A stretch of DNA of 64,000 bases from Paguma larvata (lineage: Eukaryota > Chordata > Mammalia > Carnivora > Viverridae). The first letter of the stretch is position 1, and the number at the start of each line of letters is the position of its first letter. The notes under the pieces were generated by a model. It saw nothing but the letters and a program-made list of their open reading frames with translations. It searched no databases and was not told where the DNA came from. The position numbers and the translations under genes were made by a program. Below, in pieces: positions 34,070 through 44,509 of this stretch. The stretch lies in contig CM057833.1 of NCBI GenBank assembly GCA_030068075.1, forward strand, positions 47,325,587-47,389,586, given 5' to 3'.

Positions 34070-34447
34070 TAAGGTTGAAAACTATACCTGTATGTCCCCC
34101 GAATCATGGCAGGTGCTGCCAAAAACACTTTGTGTCACTTCACGGGGGCAGCCGACAACCCCGCCCATGACTCCTAGCTTCCTTGGAGTTCCTCTCCGTG
34201 AGCTCCCAGTTGGCGAGCCACCGTGGGGTCTGCTTGGTGTCTCGGTACTGAACCTGGGCCTCTGCTCATTGGCTGGATGTTGGTGACCAGTATTCATTTT
34301 CCTCCAAATAAAATATGATCTTGGCTCCACTTCCCTGTCCTTGTGTTGGCACAGTATGAGGAAGCATGAACAGCCCAGCAAGAGGCAGAAAAGTGTGCTG
34401 TAGTATTTCTGACCTACCCCTGTATCCTTTAATTAATTTAAGGTGCT
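34070..34447. other. GC-richer unassigned stretch
   Basis: Higher G+C than its neighbours, overlapping open frames on both strands (99 and 64 residues) and an AATAAA at about 34307. Could be a decayed LTR or retrocopy 3' end. Not identified. Confidence 0.3.
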
Positions 34448-34720
34448 CTTCAGTGTTAAGAGCATGGGCTTTGGGTTCACTCAGAACCCAGGGTTCAAAT
34501 CCTGAGATTACATCTCATTAGGCGGGTCGCCTTGCACAAGTTTCTATGTTCACTAGCCTCAGTATTCTCATCTACAAAATGGGGATAGTAATAGGCTCCT
34601 CACAGTAACAGGTTTCTAACAATTCTGTTGTTAGAATTATGTGAAATGATGTATAAGAGTACCAAGTATAGCGTGGAGTGCTTAGTGAGTACTTCATAAA
34701 TGGAAGCTGTTATTTAGGGT
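34448..34720 (+). repeat. MIR SINE, nearly complete
   Basis: Sense MIR in full order: 'gttaagagcatgggctttgg', 'cagggttcaaatcctgagat', 'ggcgggtcgccttgcacaag', 'tattctcatctacaaaatgg', 'ggatagtaataggctcctca', 'agtgcttagtgagtacttca'. One of the clearest MIR copies in the window. Confidence 0.85.
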
Positions 34721-36184
34721 AGATGTTTAAAATTAAATGATCTCCATTTTTATTTTAGAGTTGATAAACGAAAGTAACATCCAAGGAGGGGATAGGACAA
34801 CATTATCAGAGAACACTGACTCACGTTCCCCTAGGATGCTGAAGTCCCTTCCTACCCCTTGGAGGAAATCTCTCTTACACTGCAATTTTTCATGTCTTGT
34901 AAGGTCCAATCAATACAATTGATTTAATGATTAATTTATTGTGTTCCTCAGTAAAAGCCCTGCATCGACTTCTTAAAATGGAATCTTGCTGCATTTGAGA
35001 CCAACACAACTAATTGGCAGCAATCATTTAAAGCGGAAGCACCAAGTGTTCTAAACACACAAACACAATCCAAACCAATAATGAAACAAGAAAGAAAGAA
35101 AGAAAGAAAGAAAAGCCTTGCACTGTTTTGAGAATGCCAAAGTGGAAGCGTGAGTTGAGCGTTAGCATTTTCTGAGTTGCTGAGCCCCAGAGAAAGATCA
35201 TTTGGGCCAGTTATGCTGTGACATTATTTATGACCTACAGGTCTGTGAGGTCTTCAGGAAGGTTTTTCCTCCCTGCCGCTTGCATGAAGAGCACTTGTGT
35301 TCCTCTTTGGCTCGTGGTTCGTTTTTGTCTCATAGTCTGTAACCAATGAGGCTCCCATACTTCCATTGGCCTATAGAAGAACCAGAGGCAAATCTGTGTC
35401 CTATTCATACCCTTGGATTACATTTTTTAGTTATGCATATTGTATATACTTTATCACTGGGCCTGTGTGTTGTTTTTTTTTTTTCTTTCTGCCATTGTTT
35501 ACTTTACCTTCGCTTCATCTTGTCCACCAAATTATAAAACGAATTACCTAACTGAATGTCTTTTTAAGTTGCCTATAAGTATATTTGGAACAAAGTAAGG
35601 GATATAGAAACTGATAAATGAACAAACACAGAAATTAGAAAAAAGAAATCTAATTCCCTGTCCTTCCGTGCCACAAACTCGCTTTGTATTTGATTACTTA
35701 CCACAGGATTTGTCTTCTGATGAAAACAAAATGAACTCCACCAGCAGCTATCCCAGCCCAGTGGCTGGTTCTTTCTCAAAGATTCTGTCTTCCTTAGCAC
35801 CCCCTCCTGAGAGTCTGAGTGTGGGAGGGGATCCAGGGAGGGGCTGGGGAGACCTGACTTGGCCACACGGTGTCACTGTTGCTGCACTGGTGGGAGGTCT
35901 CTGGAACTTGTCTTTGGCAGCAGGAAATGCTTCCTGCTTTCCTCACTCAACTCTTAGGTGAGCTAGGATGAAATAGCATTCATTAGTTTTTGTTCTCCTC
36001 CAAAGAGAAGGGATAAGAACTCTTTGATATATACTTTTCTAGCTGCTGTGAGGGTTAAGTTTAAGGCGATGAAGGATCATTGATTTTTAAAATTAATTTT
36101 CTTCATCAAGAAGCTGTCTTGATGGGATTGTCTGCTCAGCACCATACAGAGAGAGCCTGCTGAGACAGGAAGGTGCCTCGGCCA
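34721..36184. other. Unassigned sequence
   Basis: No repeat family recognised except the GAAA microsatellite. Overlapping frames at 35573-35961 on both strands (97 residues each) have no recognisable domain. Confidence 0.35.
35088..35115. repeat. (GAAA)n microsatellite
   Basis: Six GAAA units after 'aacaa'. Confidence 0.9.
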
Positions 36185-36422
36185 AATCCTGGGCTTTGGA
36201 GTCCCACAAACCTGGGTTTGCATCTGGGTATTGTCTTCTCTACTCCTCTGTGCTTCCTAGCTGTGTGACCATGAACAATTTTGCATCTTTCTGTGCCCCA
36301 GTTTTCTCATCTTCAAAATGTAATGGATAACCCCTATTTCAGAAGAACGTTGCAAAAATTAAGTTGGGCGGGGCGTGAGGAGCAGAAGCTCATAATAGGT
36401 GTTCAATAAACGAGAGCTATAG
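36185..36422 (+). repeat. MIR SINE
   Basis: 'tcctgggctttggagtccca', 'acctgggtttgcatctgggt', 'cctagctgtgtgaccatgaa', 'cagttttctcatcttcaaaa', 'ataggtgttcaataaacgag': MIR in order. Confidence 0.78.
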
Positions 36423-36504
36423 AATGTGAGCTGGGGATAGTCATCTGCTAATTCAAAATAAATCTTGTATGTTTTTATCATTGCTCACAGAAATTGGGCC
36501 GGAG

Positions 36505-36545
36505 GGAGTGTGTGTGTATGTGTGTGTATGTGTGTGAGAGAGACA
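36505..36545. repeat. (GT)n/(GTGTAT) microsatellite
   Basis: Imperfect GT repeats with two 'gtat' interruptions, ending in 'gagagaga'. Confidence 0.9.
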
Positions 36546-36877
36546 AAGAGAGTGAGAAGGAGGTGAGGAGGGAGGGCGGAAGGTGGTGGGATGAGCTACA
36601 GTGTGAGTGTGAATGAGGCTCTCTGGTGACATGTAGAGGGAGCACAGTGCTCCTAATCTATCACACAAGACACTTGCTGACCTGTACCCTAACATATCTT
36701 TCCCTGCTTGACAGTTCTACAACTTTCCTCCAGTGATAGCCAGCACCCTGAGGTGCTCACTTGTGACCGAATGTACCACCCAGAGCAAGGAGCAGCCTCT
36801 CCCCAGAACTGGAGCTCACCAGCCTTGTGCTCTGCCATCATTTGCACCAACTCTAAGAGACGGCCTGCTCCAAGGAA

Positions 36878-37015
36878 CGTGGACTTTGGAGTCAAGTGTA
36901 GGTACAGATTCCAGCTCCCAGACTTCCTGGCTGTGTGACCTTGAGTACTCATTCACTCCTTTAGAGTTTCACAATCGTTCATGGTTTTTATGAGGGATTA
37001 AATAAGAGAGTACAA
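36878..37015 (+). repeat. MIR SINE fragment
   Basis: 'aacgtggactttggagtcaa', 'acagattccagctcccagac', 'tggctgtgtgaccttgagta', then 'gggattaaataagagagt'. The central part is shortened. Confidence 0.7.
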
Positions 37016-37599
37016 GTGAAAACATGGAAGATAAAGGACACAAGTTCCTCGTCGTTCTCTCCTCTCCACTTAGGAAAATGCTATCAGTATTGTCCAGTCT
37101 GGGGCAGGAAAATGCCTCCTTTGACCTGCAGGGTCTCTCAGGAGTGTCTTGCTTCAGAGATGTGTAGAGGAGGAAAAACAAGTTTTGTTTTAAACACACT
37201 CATTCGGAGGTGTCTATTGGATAGGTAGGTGGAGATGTTTACCGTCAAGTTGGATGTATAAGTCTGCAGCCTTGGAGGAACTCTAGGTGGAGATATGGAA
37301 ATCTCCTAAGTTGGTCAAATTGCATTTATGCAAACAACTTTCTTCCTAGTCTTTTCTGTCTACCTGCCTCTTTGAACTCAACTGAACACATGCTAACTGT
37401 TATATTTATTTTCTTTTAAGGAGCTTTAGGCTAGATGGAGATGCTGCTCTTTCCACTTGGCTCATCCATTCTTCCTGGGAACCCTTACATTACTGCTCAG
37501 GTATCACTGAATGTGGAGTCCACCTGAAACTATGGCCACGGCTTCCTGCCTCACCAAATTCAAAGGTTAGATACTGAGTATTCTCCAGATTGACCTAGG
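37016..37599. other. Unassigned sequence
   Basis: No repeat or coding signature recognised. Confidence 0.4.
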
Positions 37600-37760
37600 A
37601 TACGATATTGTGGAATCTTAGAGGAGTGCATAACAATGTCCCGTTTTTCAAAATTACAAACTGAGGTGTAGAGAATTGAGGTGATTTTTCCCATCACCGT
37701 GGAGCTCAAAGCCACCACATGGGCTGCCTCCCTACTTATAAGGCTATAGATTATAATCCA
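37600..37760 (-). repeat. MIR SINE fragment
   Basis: 'aatgtcccgtttttcaaaat', 'caaactgaggtgtagagaat', 'ccatcaccgtggagctcaaa' fit the reverse MIR core. Confidence 0.5.
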
Positions 37761-38334
37761 GATGGTTTTTCAAATACTTACAAGGCCAGGGGTTGACGCC
37801 TAGCCCTTCTCACAAGCCAGTTGTTTGAAGGCTTGAAGGAAAACTCTTCAATGACTTTACATAGATAAAACCATCAATTACTGTGGGTCATTGTCACACA
37901 GACTTTGATTTGTATGGGATTAAAAAAAATCTTGGCTTTCATATATAGTGACAAGGTAATGGAGATAATGAAGCAACAGTTTCCCTGATGGTAAGAACCA
38001 GAGGGATCAAAGTTGTGCTGGGCATCCTGTAGTCCTGTAGGTTCTGTCTTCTTGGCCAATATTTCCCAGTGTGATTATGGAACATGAGTCCTTAGGATGC
38101 CTGGTTAGAAAAAAAAAAAGGAAAGAAAACAGAAAGGTTTGGAAAAACTGAATTTACTCTCTCTCATACCCTTAAAGACTCACAATGAAAATCAGCATAT
38201 GAAAAGCTGTAGTTCTAAAGAAATACCCTCAAAGTCTGTATCTACTTCAACTGCATGTTACAAATCACAACTGACCATGGAACTTAGAATATCCGTTAAC
38301 ATCCCATGTTTTATGAATTATTGTACTTTGAATT
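37761..38334. other. Unassigned sequence
   Basis: No repeat recognised. A short A-run lies near 38109. Confidence 0.4.
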
Positions 38335-38492
38335 TCTGATATAAACACTGTTCTGGGTCCTTTGTTGGTTTTCATCTTTAAACTTTGCAACCAACTAGTG
38401 ACATAGACATTGTTTATAATCATTTTATGAAGAGGATGCTGGGGCTCAGAAAGGTAAAGGAATTTGCTCAGGCCCACAGTCTGGATGCCCTC
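38335..38492 (-). repeat. MIR SINE fragment
   Basis: 'atcattttatgaagaggatg', 'ctggggctcagaaaggtaaa' and 'ggaatttgctcaggcccaca' match the reverse MIR core. Confidence 0.65.
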
Positions 38493-38509
38493 CTTTTAAC
38501 TTCATCTTG

Positions 38510-38840
38510 TTTATGATTTTTCATTCATCCTCTGTATTCCCTTCCTGTGTGTCTTCACTCGTAATATTCTCAATACCTGGAATTGGATTCTCACCATTCC
38601 TGGCTGGGATTGCTTCCTTATCTCCTAAGATCAAGGTCAGGAATACCTCAGTTGTGCTGAGTGTCTCTCCTCCGTGCTCCCATGGCACTCTCTTTACCTC
38701 TGTCTTAATGTTGTCCACTTTATTGTGGACATGCTTACTTATGCGCAAACTCCTTTAGAGCAGGTGTTCTGTCTTCATTCTTTTCTGTGTATCTACTAAG
38801 AAACATAGTGCTTGCCTGATAGTTAGTAGGCATTGATTAA
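38510..38840 (+). repeat. L2 3'-region fragment
   Basis: 'actttattgtggacatgctt', 'gcgcaaactcctttagagca', 'ggtgttctgtcttcattctt', 'cttgcctgatagttagtagg' follow the L2 3' end, with the upstream pyrimidine-rich part also fitting. Confidence 0.6.
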
Positions 38841-39124
38841 AACTTCTGGCATAGAGGCTCAACATCTCTCTGTTGCACTGAATTGAACTGAACTGAAGCC
38901 AATTCTCACTGTCTTCAAAGCCCCAAACATTTCCCACTATACCTCACTGCTTCCCCTTCTAGCTGTAAAAGTTCTACTACGTTTTGGCCCAAATAAACAA
39001 TGGAACTATTTTTGCTCCCATGGTAGTTGGTAATGCCGGGGAGGATTATAGGGAGTGAATTTGGGAGGAGAATAGGCACCTAAACTCAGATTTATATTAC
39101 ATCAAAGATTGCATTAGCTATTTA

Positions 39125-39208
39125 TATATAAATATCCTTAGTACAGGGCTGTGAACAAAGAAGGCTTTAAGTAAACATTAGCTCTTATTTAAGCTATTAC
39201 AATTTCAG
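39125..39208 (+). repeat. MIR 3' fragment
   Basis: 'tatccttagtacagggctgt', 'gaagg.tttaagtaaacatt' and 'agctcttatttaagctatta' fit a MIR 3' end. The nested SINE pair inserted at its end. Confidence 0.45.
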
Positions 39209-39584
39209 GGACACCTGGGTGGCTCAGTCTGACTCTTTTTTTGTTGTTGTTCAGTTTTGAAAGAGAGAGAGAGAGAGAGAGAGAGAAGGGAAGGGGCAGA
39301 GAGAGAGGGAGACACAGAATCCCAAGCAGGGTCCAGGCTCTGAGCTATCAGCACAGAGCCCGATGCAGTGCTCGCTCAAACTCACAAACCATGGGTTCAT
39401 CTCCTGAGCCAAAGTTAGACACTTAACTGACTAAGCCACCCAGGCACCCCAGCATCCGACTCTTGATTTTGGCTCAGGTCGTGATCTCATGGTTCAAGAT
39501 TCTTTCCTGCCTTCTCTGCCCTTCCCCCACTCCCTGTCTCTCTTTCAAAATAAAAAAAAATAAATAAACTTAAAAAAATAAACG
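39209..39584 (+). mobile_element. Outer CAN SINE of a nested pair
   Basis: The head 'gacacctgggtggctcagtc' breaks at about 39237 and resumes at 39451 with 'catccgactcttgattttgg', 'ctcaggtcgtgatctcatgg', a CT tract and an A-rich tail. The outer target-site duplication attacaatttcag is exact at 39196-39208 and 39585-39597, showing that one insertion spans both halves. Confidence 0.94.
39238..39450 (-). mobile_element. Inner CAN SINE inserted antiparallel into another SINE
   Basis: A reverse-oriented complete SINE: T-rich tail complement with 'ttgttgttgttcagttttga', (GA)n, 'gagctatcagcacagagccc', and head complement 'ctaagccacccaggcacccc'. It is flanked by gtctgactctt and catccgactctt, a short imperfect duplication of the outer SINE sequence. 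Confidence 0.93.
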
Positions 39585-39599
39585 ATTACAATTTCAGAG

Positions 39600-40219
39600 A
39601 ATGGGTACAGTCATTGTCAGTAATACTTTTCTTTCATATCTAGAGTTAAAGGTTATATTCCAGCATTTTGTTGATGAATACTTTATTTAGCTGGGTAGAT
39701 CCAACCTGAAAATTAAGATTCTGATGTTTAGAGCAGATATAGGTCATTCAGAAGCCAATTGGTAGGGGTCCTTCTGGGATAGGTGGGGTATTCTCTCAGA
39801 GGGGGTTACCCACCCACCTTGGACACCATAGTCTGCATGGGGGCCATTAAGACTGAAAAAGAAGAATTCTGCCTGGAAGTCCAGTTAAATCTCCCCTTCT
39901 CCCTACTTGGCCACTCATGTCAGGCACCATCTACCTATCAGGAGAACAGGAGTCTGGAACTTAAGCTTGCCCACAGTTTTGGCCACTTTGCAATCATAAT
40001 TCTTTAAGAATAGATTTATAGGGTTTTACTGTTTGTGTTTCTCTGTGTCATTCTCCCTTCTGTTGAGGCTTTGAGGCTCTTCTCCCCATCTCTCCCCATC
40101 TCTGACACTAAGCCCTGAAGGTTATTATTCATAAATAACCCCAGATTCCGTCTCTGGCTTATTCACAACCTCACATTTTCTGAAGAATTGAAATAGGCTC
40201 TTGACTTGTCTTTCTGCCT
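39600..40219. other. Unassigned sequence
   Basis: No repeat recognised except a short duplication 'tctccccatc' at 40081-40102. Confidence 0.4.
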
Positions 40220-40660
40220 CTGATGATGTTAAAATAAATCATGCCGGTTCCATGCTTTAAAATCTCCCATGAAAAATTAGAGCTATTCACCTCGACAAGC
40301 AAAATTCTTCCTAATCTGCCCCCATCACTTCTCTAGCTATGTCTCTTATCACTTGCCTTCCTGTACTTGTCCAGGTGCCCAAGTGCACATTGGATTTCTT
40401 ACTATTTCCCATTTTGTGCCTCAGTACATTCTTGCTGTCAGGAATTTTCTTCTTCCTCATGTGTTTGACATTTCTTACTTATCTCTCAAACATCCCTTCC
40501 TCCTTGAAACATCCCTTCATCCCTCCTCCTCTCTTTCTCCTCAAAGGCAGTGTGCAGAGCTGTTCCTTTGGGCTCCACCGCATGCAACCAGTCCTTTGTG
40601 ACAGTGACACAGAGTCCTCTCCTTTCTTTAACCAGAGAGAGTGTTCTGGTGATGTATGTA
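40220..40660 (+). repeat. L2 3'-region fragment
   Basis: 'aaaattcttcctaatctgcc', 'cttgccttcctgtacttgtc', 'tcagtacattcttgctgtca', 'ttcctccttgaaacatccct' follow the L2 region preceding its 3' end. The overlapping frames here (114 and 82 residues) are L2 translations. Confidence 0.55.
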
Positions 40661-41045
40661 TGAAGGATAAAGAGTCAACATGACTACCTGCCATGTGACA
40701 CTCTCTCTCCTCTCAGGTGACTGGAATGTAAACTTTAGGCTGGGTAGACCTAGGTAGACCAGGGAGTTCCCAATACTGAGAGGGATAGATGGGAGGAGAG
40801 AAGGCAAAAGGGGGGGAAAATCTACTTATTTGGGATTGGTCTGAGCTCTGTCTTAGAGTTCTTCCCTGAAACTTACTTTTGATTCACTCATGCCATACGG
40901 GATCTATTCCAGCTCTCTAGAGTAGGCAGGGATTCAGACAAAAAACCATGGCAAGGAATAACCAGAGCACATATGGTTGGCATCTTTTGTGTTATATTTT
41001 CTCAGGAGCTTTAAGTGACTGAGCAGGGACTGGGATCCTGGCTCT
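40661..41045. other. Unassigned sequence
   Basis: Nothing recognised, although it lies between two L2 pieces and could be decayed L2. Confidence 0.35.
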
Positions 41046-41165
41046 ATCACAAGCACACATTATAACACCCGGCACATTGAATCGTATTTGTTTCTATGTC
41101 TTTCTTCTCTGTTAGACTGTGAGCTTTTTGTGTCCAGAGTCTGGAGCACATTTCCGCTTGTTTCA
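41046..41165 (+). repeat. L2 3'-end fragment
   Basis: 'gtctttcttctctgttagac', 'tgtgagctttttgtgtccag' and 'agtctggagcac' match the L2 3' end. May belong with the piece upstream. Confidence 0.55.
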
Positions 41166-41204
41166 ATACTGCGCTGGGTCTTGTAGCTGTCTTACCAAAA
41201 CAGC

Positions 41205-41440
41205 AGAACTAGCCTGGTGGCAAACAGCGTGGACTTTGGAAATAGTCGGCTTAAGTTCAAATTTCACTTCTACCACTTCAGGGGGGTGTGACCTCAGGCA
41301 AGTGAAATCAGCTTTCTGTGCTTTGGTTTCTTGAAGCACTTAGGATAATAATAGTATCTTTTGTACATTGTAGTTAAGATGAGCCAGGGAGCTAATGTGT
41401 ACAGACTAATTGTACCTGTCACTTAGCAGGCATTGAATAG
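41205..41440 (+). repeat. MIR SINE
   Basis: 'gcgtggactttggaaatagt', 'agttcaaatttcacttctac', 'gtgtgacctcaggcaagtga', 'ctgtgctttggtttcttgaa', 'cacttagcaggcattgaata': MIR in order. Confidence 0.72.
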
Positions 41441-41599
41441 TTGCTGGTTATATATAATTTTATTCCTCGAGGGCATAACATTTTATCAGCATGTAGTAGA
41501 CACTAAATAAATGTAAACAAATAATAGAGCTTTGAATGGAAGTATTTTCAAGGCACTGTGCAAAGTGACTTGGGACAGGGTGGTGTTCTCTGAAGAGGG

Positions 41600-41735
41600 T
41601 GGGTTGGGAGTAAAAATGATGAGTTTGAATTACAGATCTACCACCTCCTACTTTCATTAACATGGACGAGCCATTCAATCTGTCTCAGCCTCAATATTAT
41701 TTAATCCCAGAGGTGGGTGTTATTTTCACCTTCTG
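41600..41735 (+). repeat. MIR fragment
   Basis: 'gagtttgaattacagatcta', 'ccacctcctactttcattaa', 'ctgtctcagcctcaatatta' fit the MIR middle. Confidence 0.45.
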
Positions 41736-41952
41736 TTTTATTTGTGTCCCTGCACAGTGTCTGGTGCCCCATTCTCCAGACAGAGAGCCGTTTCCTTATG
41801 AACTGAAGCTTTGTGACTAAGGCAGGGAGCAGAGGTGAGGGCAGGGAGAAGTCTCTAATGACCAGGAGCATTGAGGACTCCTTCTACCTTCTAAGTGTAT
41901 ACACTTCGTGTAATTAGGACTCATGGTTTTTATATGAGTATTGGTTTCTTTT

Positions 41953-42184
41953 TCTTTAAACTTGAAAAAAAATGTTTCTTCATTTTGAGAGAGAAAGAGA
42001 GAGAGCAAGAGAGAGTGCATAAGCAGGGGAGGGGCAGAGAGAGAGAGAAATACAGAATCTGAAGCAGGCTCCAGGCTCTGAGCTGTTAACACAGAGCCCA
42101 ACTTGGGGCTCGAACTCACAAACCACGAGATCGTGACCTGAGCCAAAGTTGGACGCTTAACCAACTGAGCCACCTAGATGCTCT
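41953..42184 (-). mobile_element. CAN SINE, first of two at one target
   Basis: Minus-strand SINE: tail complement 'atgtttcttcattttgagag', (GA)n, 'gagctgttaacacagagccc', 'ccacgagatcgtgacctgag', head 'actgagccacctagatgc'. The flanks agtattggtttctttt (41937-41952) and agcattggtttctttt (42185-42200) are 15/16 identical. Confidence 0.97.
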
Positions 42185-42200
42185 AGCATTGGTTTCTTTT

Positions 42201-42397
42201 CAATGTTTATTTATTAGCGGGGAAGGAGGGAGAAAATGTGAGCAGGAGAGGGACAGAGAGAGAGGAGGAGAGAGGATCCCAAGGGCTCCACGCTCAGAGC
42301 AGAGCCTGATGTGGGGCTTGATCTTATTACCATGAGATCATGACCTAAGCTGAAATCAAGAGTCGATGCTTAACTGACTGAGCCACCCAGACATCCA
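42201..42397 (-). mobile_element. CAN SINE, second at the same target
   Basis: Minus-strand SINE: 'caatgtttatttattagcgg', 'agagcctgatgtggggcttg', 'accatgagatcatgacctaa', 'ctgagccacccagacatcc'. It starts right after the duplicated 'agcattggtttctttt' of the previous SINE and is followed by a third partial copy, agcattggttt (42398-42408). Confidence 0.96.
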
Positions 42398-42551
42398 AGC
42401 ATTGGTTTTATCGAAATAGTAAACAGATACATCTTATGGATCTTACCTGTCTCTACCATTTCAGGTGTTTTGGACACCATTTGGCAAAATTGTTAATTTC
42501 AATATGTTTTGGAAAAAGGCCTTTTGGTTTAGTTAATACATCTGAATTTTG

Positions 42552-42575
42552 AGAATTAATTAATTAATTAATTTT
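42552..42575. repeat. (AATT)n microsatellite
   Basis: Five AATT units in 'gagaattaattaattaatta' and onward. Confidence 0.85.
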
Positions 42576-42699
42576 AATTTCAACCATACCCAGAAATTTT
42601 AACAATCTTAAATTGAGATTATTCTGGAATCTGTTTTGATGAAGAGATAAAACAGTTAAGACTAATTGGGGCCTCGGAGTGGGGTGGTCAGTGGTCGGG

Positions 42700-42880
42700 T
42701 GTGAAAATTTATTGAGTGCTATTTCATGCTAAGCTTTCTCATTGTCATCCTAACAATCACACTGTTAAACATTATTTTAAGCCCATTTTATAAATGAGGA
42801 GATTGGCCCCAAATCACAGACATGAAGAGTGACGGTTCCAGAATTTGAAAATTAGTTTGTGCTCTTTGGAATGTGTGTGC
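42700..42880 (-). repeat. MIR SINE
   Basis: 'aaaatttattgagtgctatt', 'atcctaacaatcacactgtt', 'agcccattttataaatgagg', 'agattggccccaaatcacag' follow the reverse MIR. Confidence 0.65.
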
Positions 42881-43617
42881 CATGCTGTGCTGGGAAGTAG
42901 CAGCAATGACTCCCCGACAGGGACTGATGCATAGGAGGCGCTAAATAAGTGTTTCCTCAATAACGGATGGATGGGCTGATGGATGGATGCATACTCCCCA
43001 AATTCCCAGCAAGATAAGATGTGTTCACAGTCAACTGAAGTATGAAGAGATTTAGGGGTTTAGGGAGGCAGAAATCTTTTTGGTGTCTAGGTTAAGTGCC
43101 AGGTAACTAAAAGGAGGATGGTACCAAGTTCAACAAGTACCCACAGAAACCGGTAAGAAAAGGAACAAGCATTTCAGACGCCTCCCCTGCAGCCCCATTT
43201 GCTGAGTTGACAAGTTAATTACTCAGCTATCAGGAGATAACTTGGTAGCAGTAACACGTGTAACTGTGTAATTATCAGGGGTTCCAGTAGTCGCTGTGTA
43301 ATTATCAAGTAGTTTTCATGAAACAACATGTGTTTGCTTGTAAATATACAATTAAGCGGTGTCGCCACCGTTAACTATAAAACAAAACCAGCATCTGGCA
43401 CTTAAGGTACCAGCTGTGGGTCCCTACGATTAAACTTTTCTTTAAATAGGACTAACTTTCCAAAGGGTACCAAGTCACAAAAAGTCACTGGAGCACATCT
43501 GATACCACCAATCGTTCTATTTTTTTTGACTGAAATGACATTTTTCTATCATACCTGTAAAAATCCAGTCTATACTTTGTCAGGCTCAAATGCGCTTTTT
43601 TTGTTTTGGTTTTGTTT
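42881..43617. other. Unique sequence with a cluster of homeodomain/GATA-like words
   Basis: A short L2/MIR-like end ('aggcgctaaataagtgtttc', about 42935) and then unique sequence. It holds the exact 14-bp direct repeat ctgtgtaattatca at 43264-43277 and 43294-43307, next to 'aagttaattactcagc' and 'gataac'. See findings. Confidence 0.4.
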
Positions 43618-43619
43618 TG

Positions 43620-43650
<31 letters not shown>
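43618..43650. repeat. (GT)n microsatellite
   Basis: About 14 GT units after a 'tttgttttgttttg' run. Confidence 0.95.
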
Positions 43651-43652
<2 letters not shown>

Positions 43653-43779
43653 TATTTTGCAGATTTCTTTAAGCAAGATCTGAATTCTGCTTCTCTAAAT
43701 TCCCTAAACCATTTGTACCTCTTATGACTTTTATTGCATGCTACCTACCTGAGAATTTGGGGCATATCCATTCATAAAT

Positions 43780-43990
43780 CATAACACAAATATTTAATGG
43801 GCCTTTATTATGTGGCAGGCCCTGGGTGAGGCAATCGGACAATAGTGATCAGCTGAGAAGATATGGCCTCTGTCAACACATACCTTAATAGTCTAGTATA
43901 GGAGGAAGGACATATATACAAATAGAGTATAGATATTATGACTGGCCATAGAAGATATTGATGCAGAAGTGAAAACTTAGATTTATAACT
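43780..43990 (-). repeat. L2 3'-end fragment
   Basis: 'aatatttaatgggcctttat', 'tatgtggcaggccctgggtg', 'ctgtcaacacataccttaat' and 'agtctagtataggaggaagg' follow the reverse L2 3' region. Confidence 0.65.
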
Positions 43991-44233
43991 TGCAGTTCTA
44001 TTTTCTTAAAATGTCCCTATTTATTATAAAAATCTTTGAAGAAAATGTGGAAATACACAAAAGTACAAAATAATCACATAAAAGTCTCCTATTCAGATGG
44101 ACCTGTCAAGATTAATTTCCTCCGATATGTTTAACCAATACTATCTAGGGGGGAAATTTTGTATCCTACTTTTTCTTCCACTTCACATTAGAAGAGGGAA
44201 ATTTTTCTGTATTATTGAAAAGTCATCTCAATT

Positions 44234-44424
44234 TTATTTTTTTTTAGGGAGAGAGAGAGAGCATGAGTAGGGGAGAGGGGCAGAGGAAGAGAGAGAGAAT
44301 CTTTAAGCAGGCTCCATGCTCAGCATGGAGCCTGATGTGGGGCTCAGTTCCATGACCCTGGGATCGTGATCTGGGCTGAAATCAAGAGTTGGATGCTTAA
44401 CCAACTGAGCCACCCAGGCACCCC
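44234..44424 (-). mobile_element. CAN SINE, older subtype, with target-site duplication
   Basis: Minus-strand SINE with 'ctcagcatggagcctgatgt' and 'ctgggatcgtgatctgggct', closer to the general carnivore form than to the feline subtype. Head 'ccaactgagccacccaggca'. The flanks aaaagtcatctcaatt (44218-44233) and aaaaatcatctcaatt (44425-44440) differ at one base. Confidence 0.96.
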
Positions 44425-44509
44425 AAAAATCATCTCAATTACAATAACTTTTCTATCCCATCATAGATGTGCTAGACTTCTTAAGCATTTCCTTGATGCC
44501 TGACTGTAT

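Noticed and set aside
40339..40683. 114-residue frame as a membrane protein
   Set aside because: Lies in an L2 3' region and is pyrimidine-rich.
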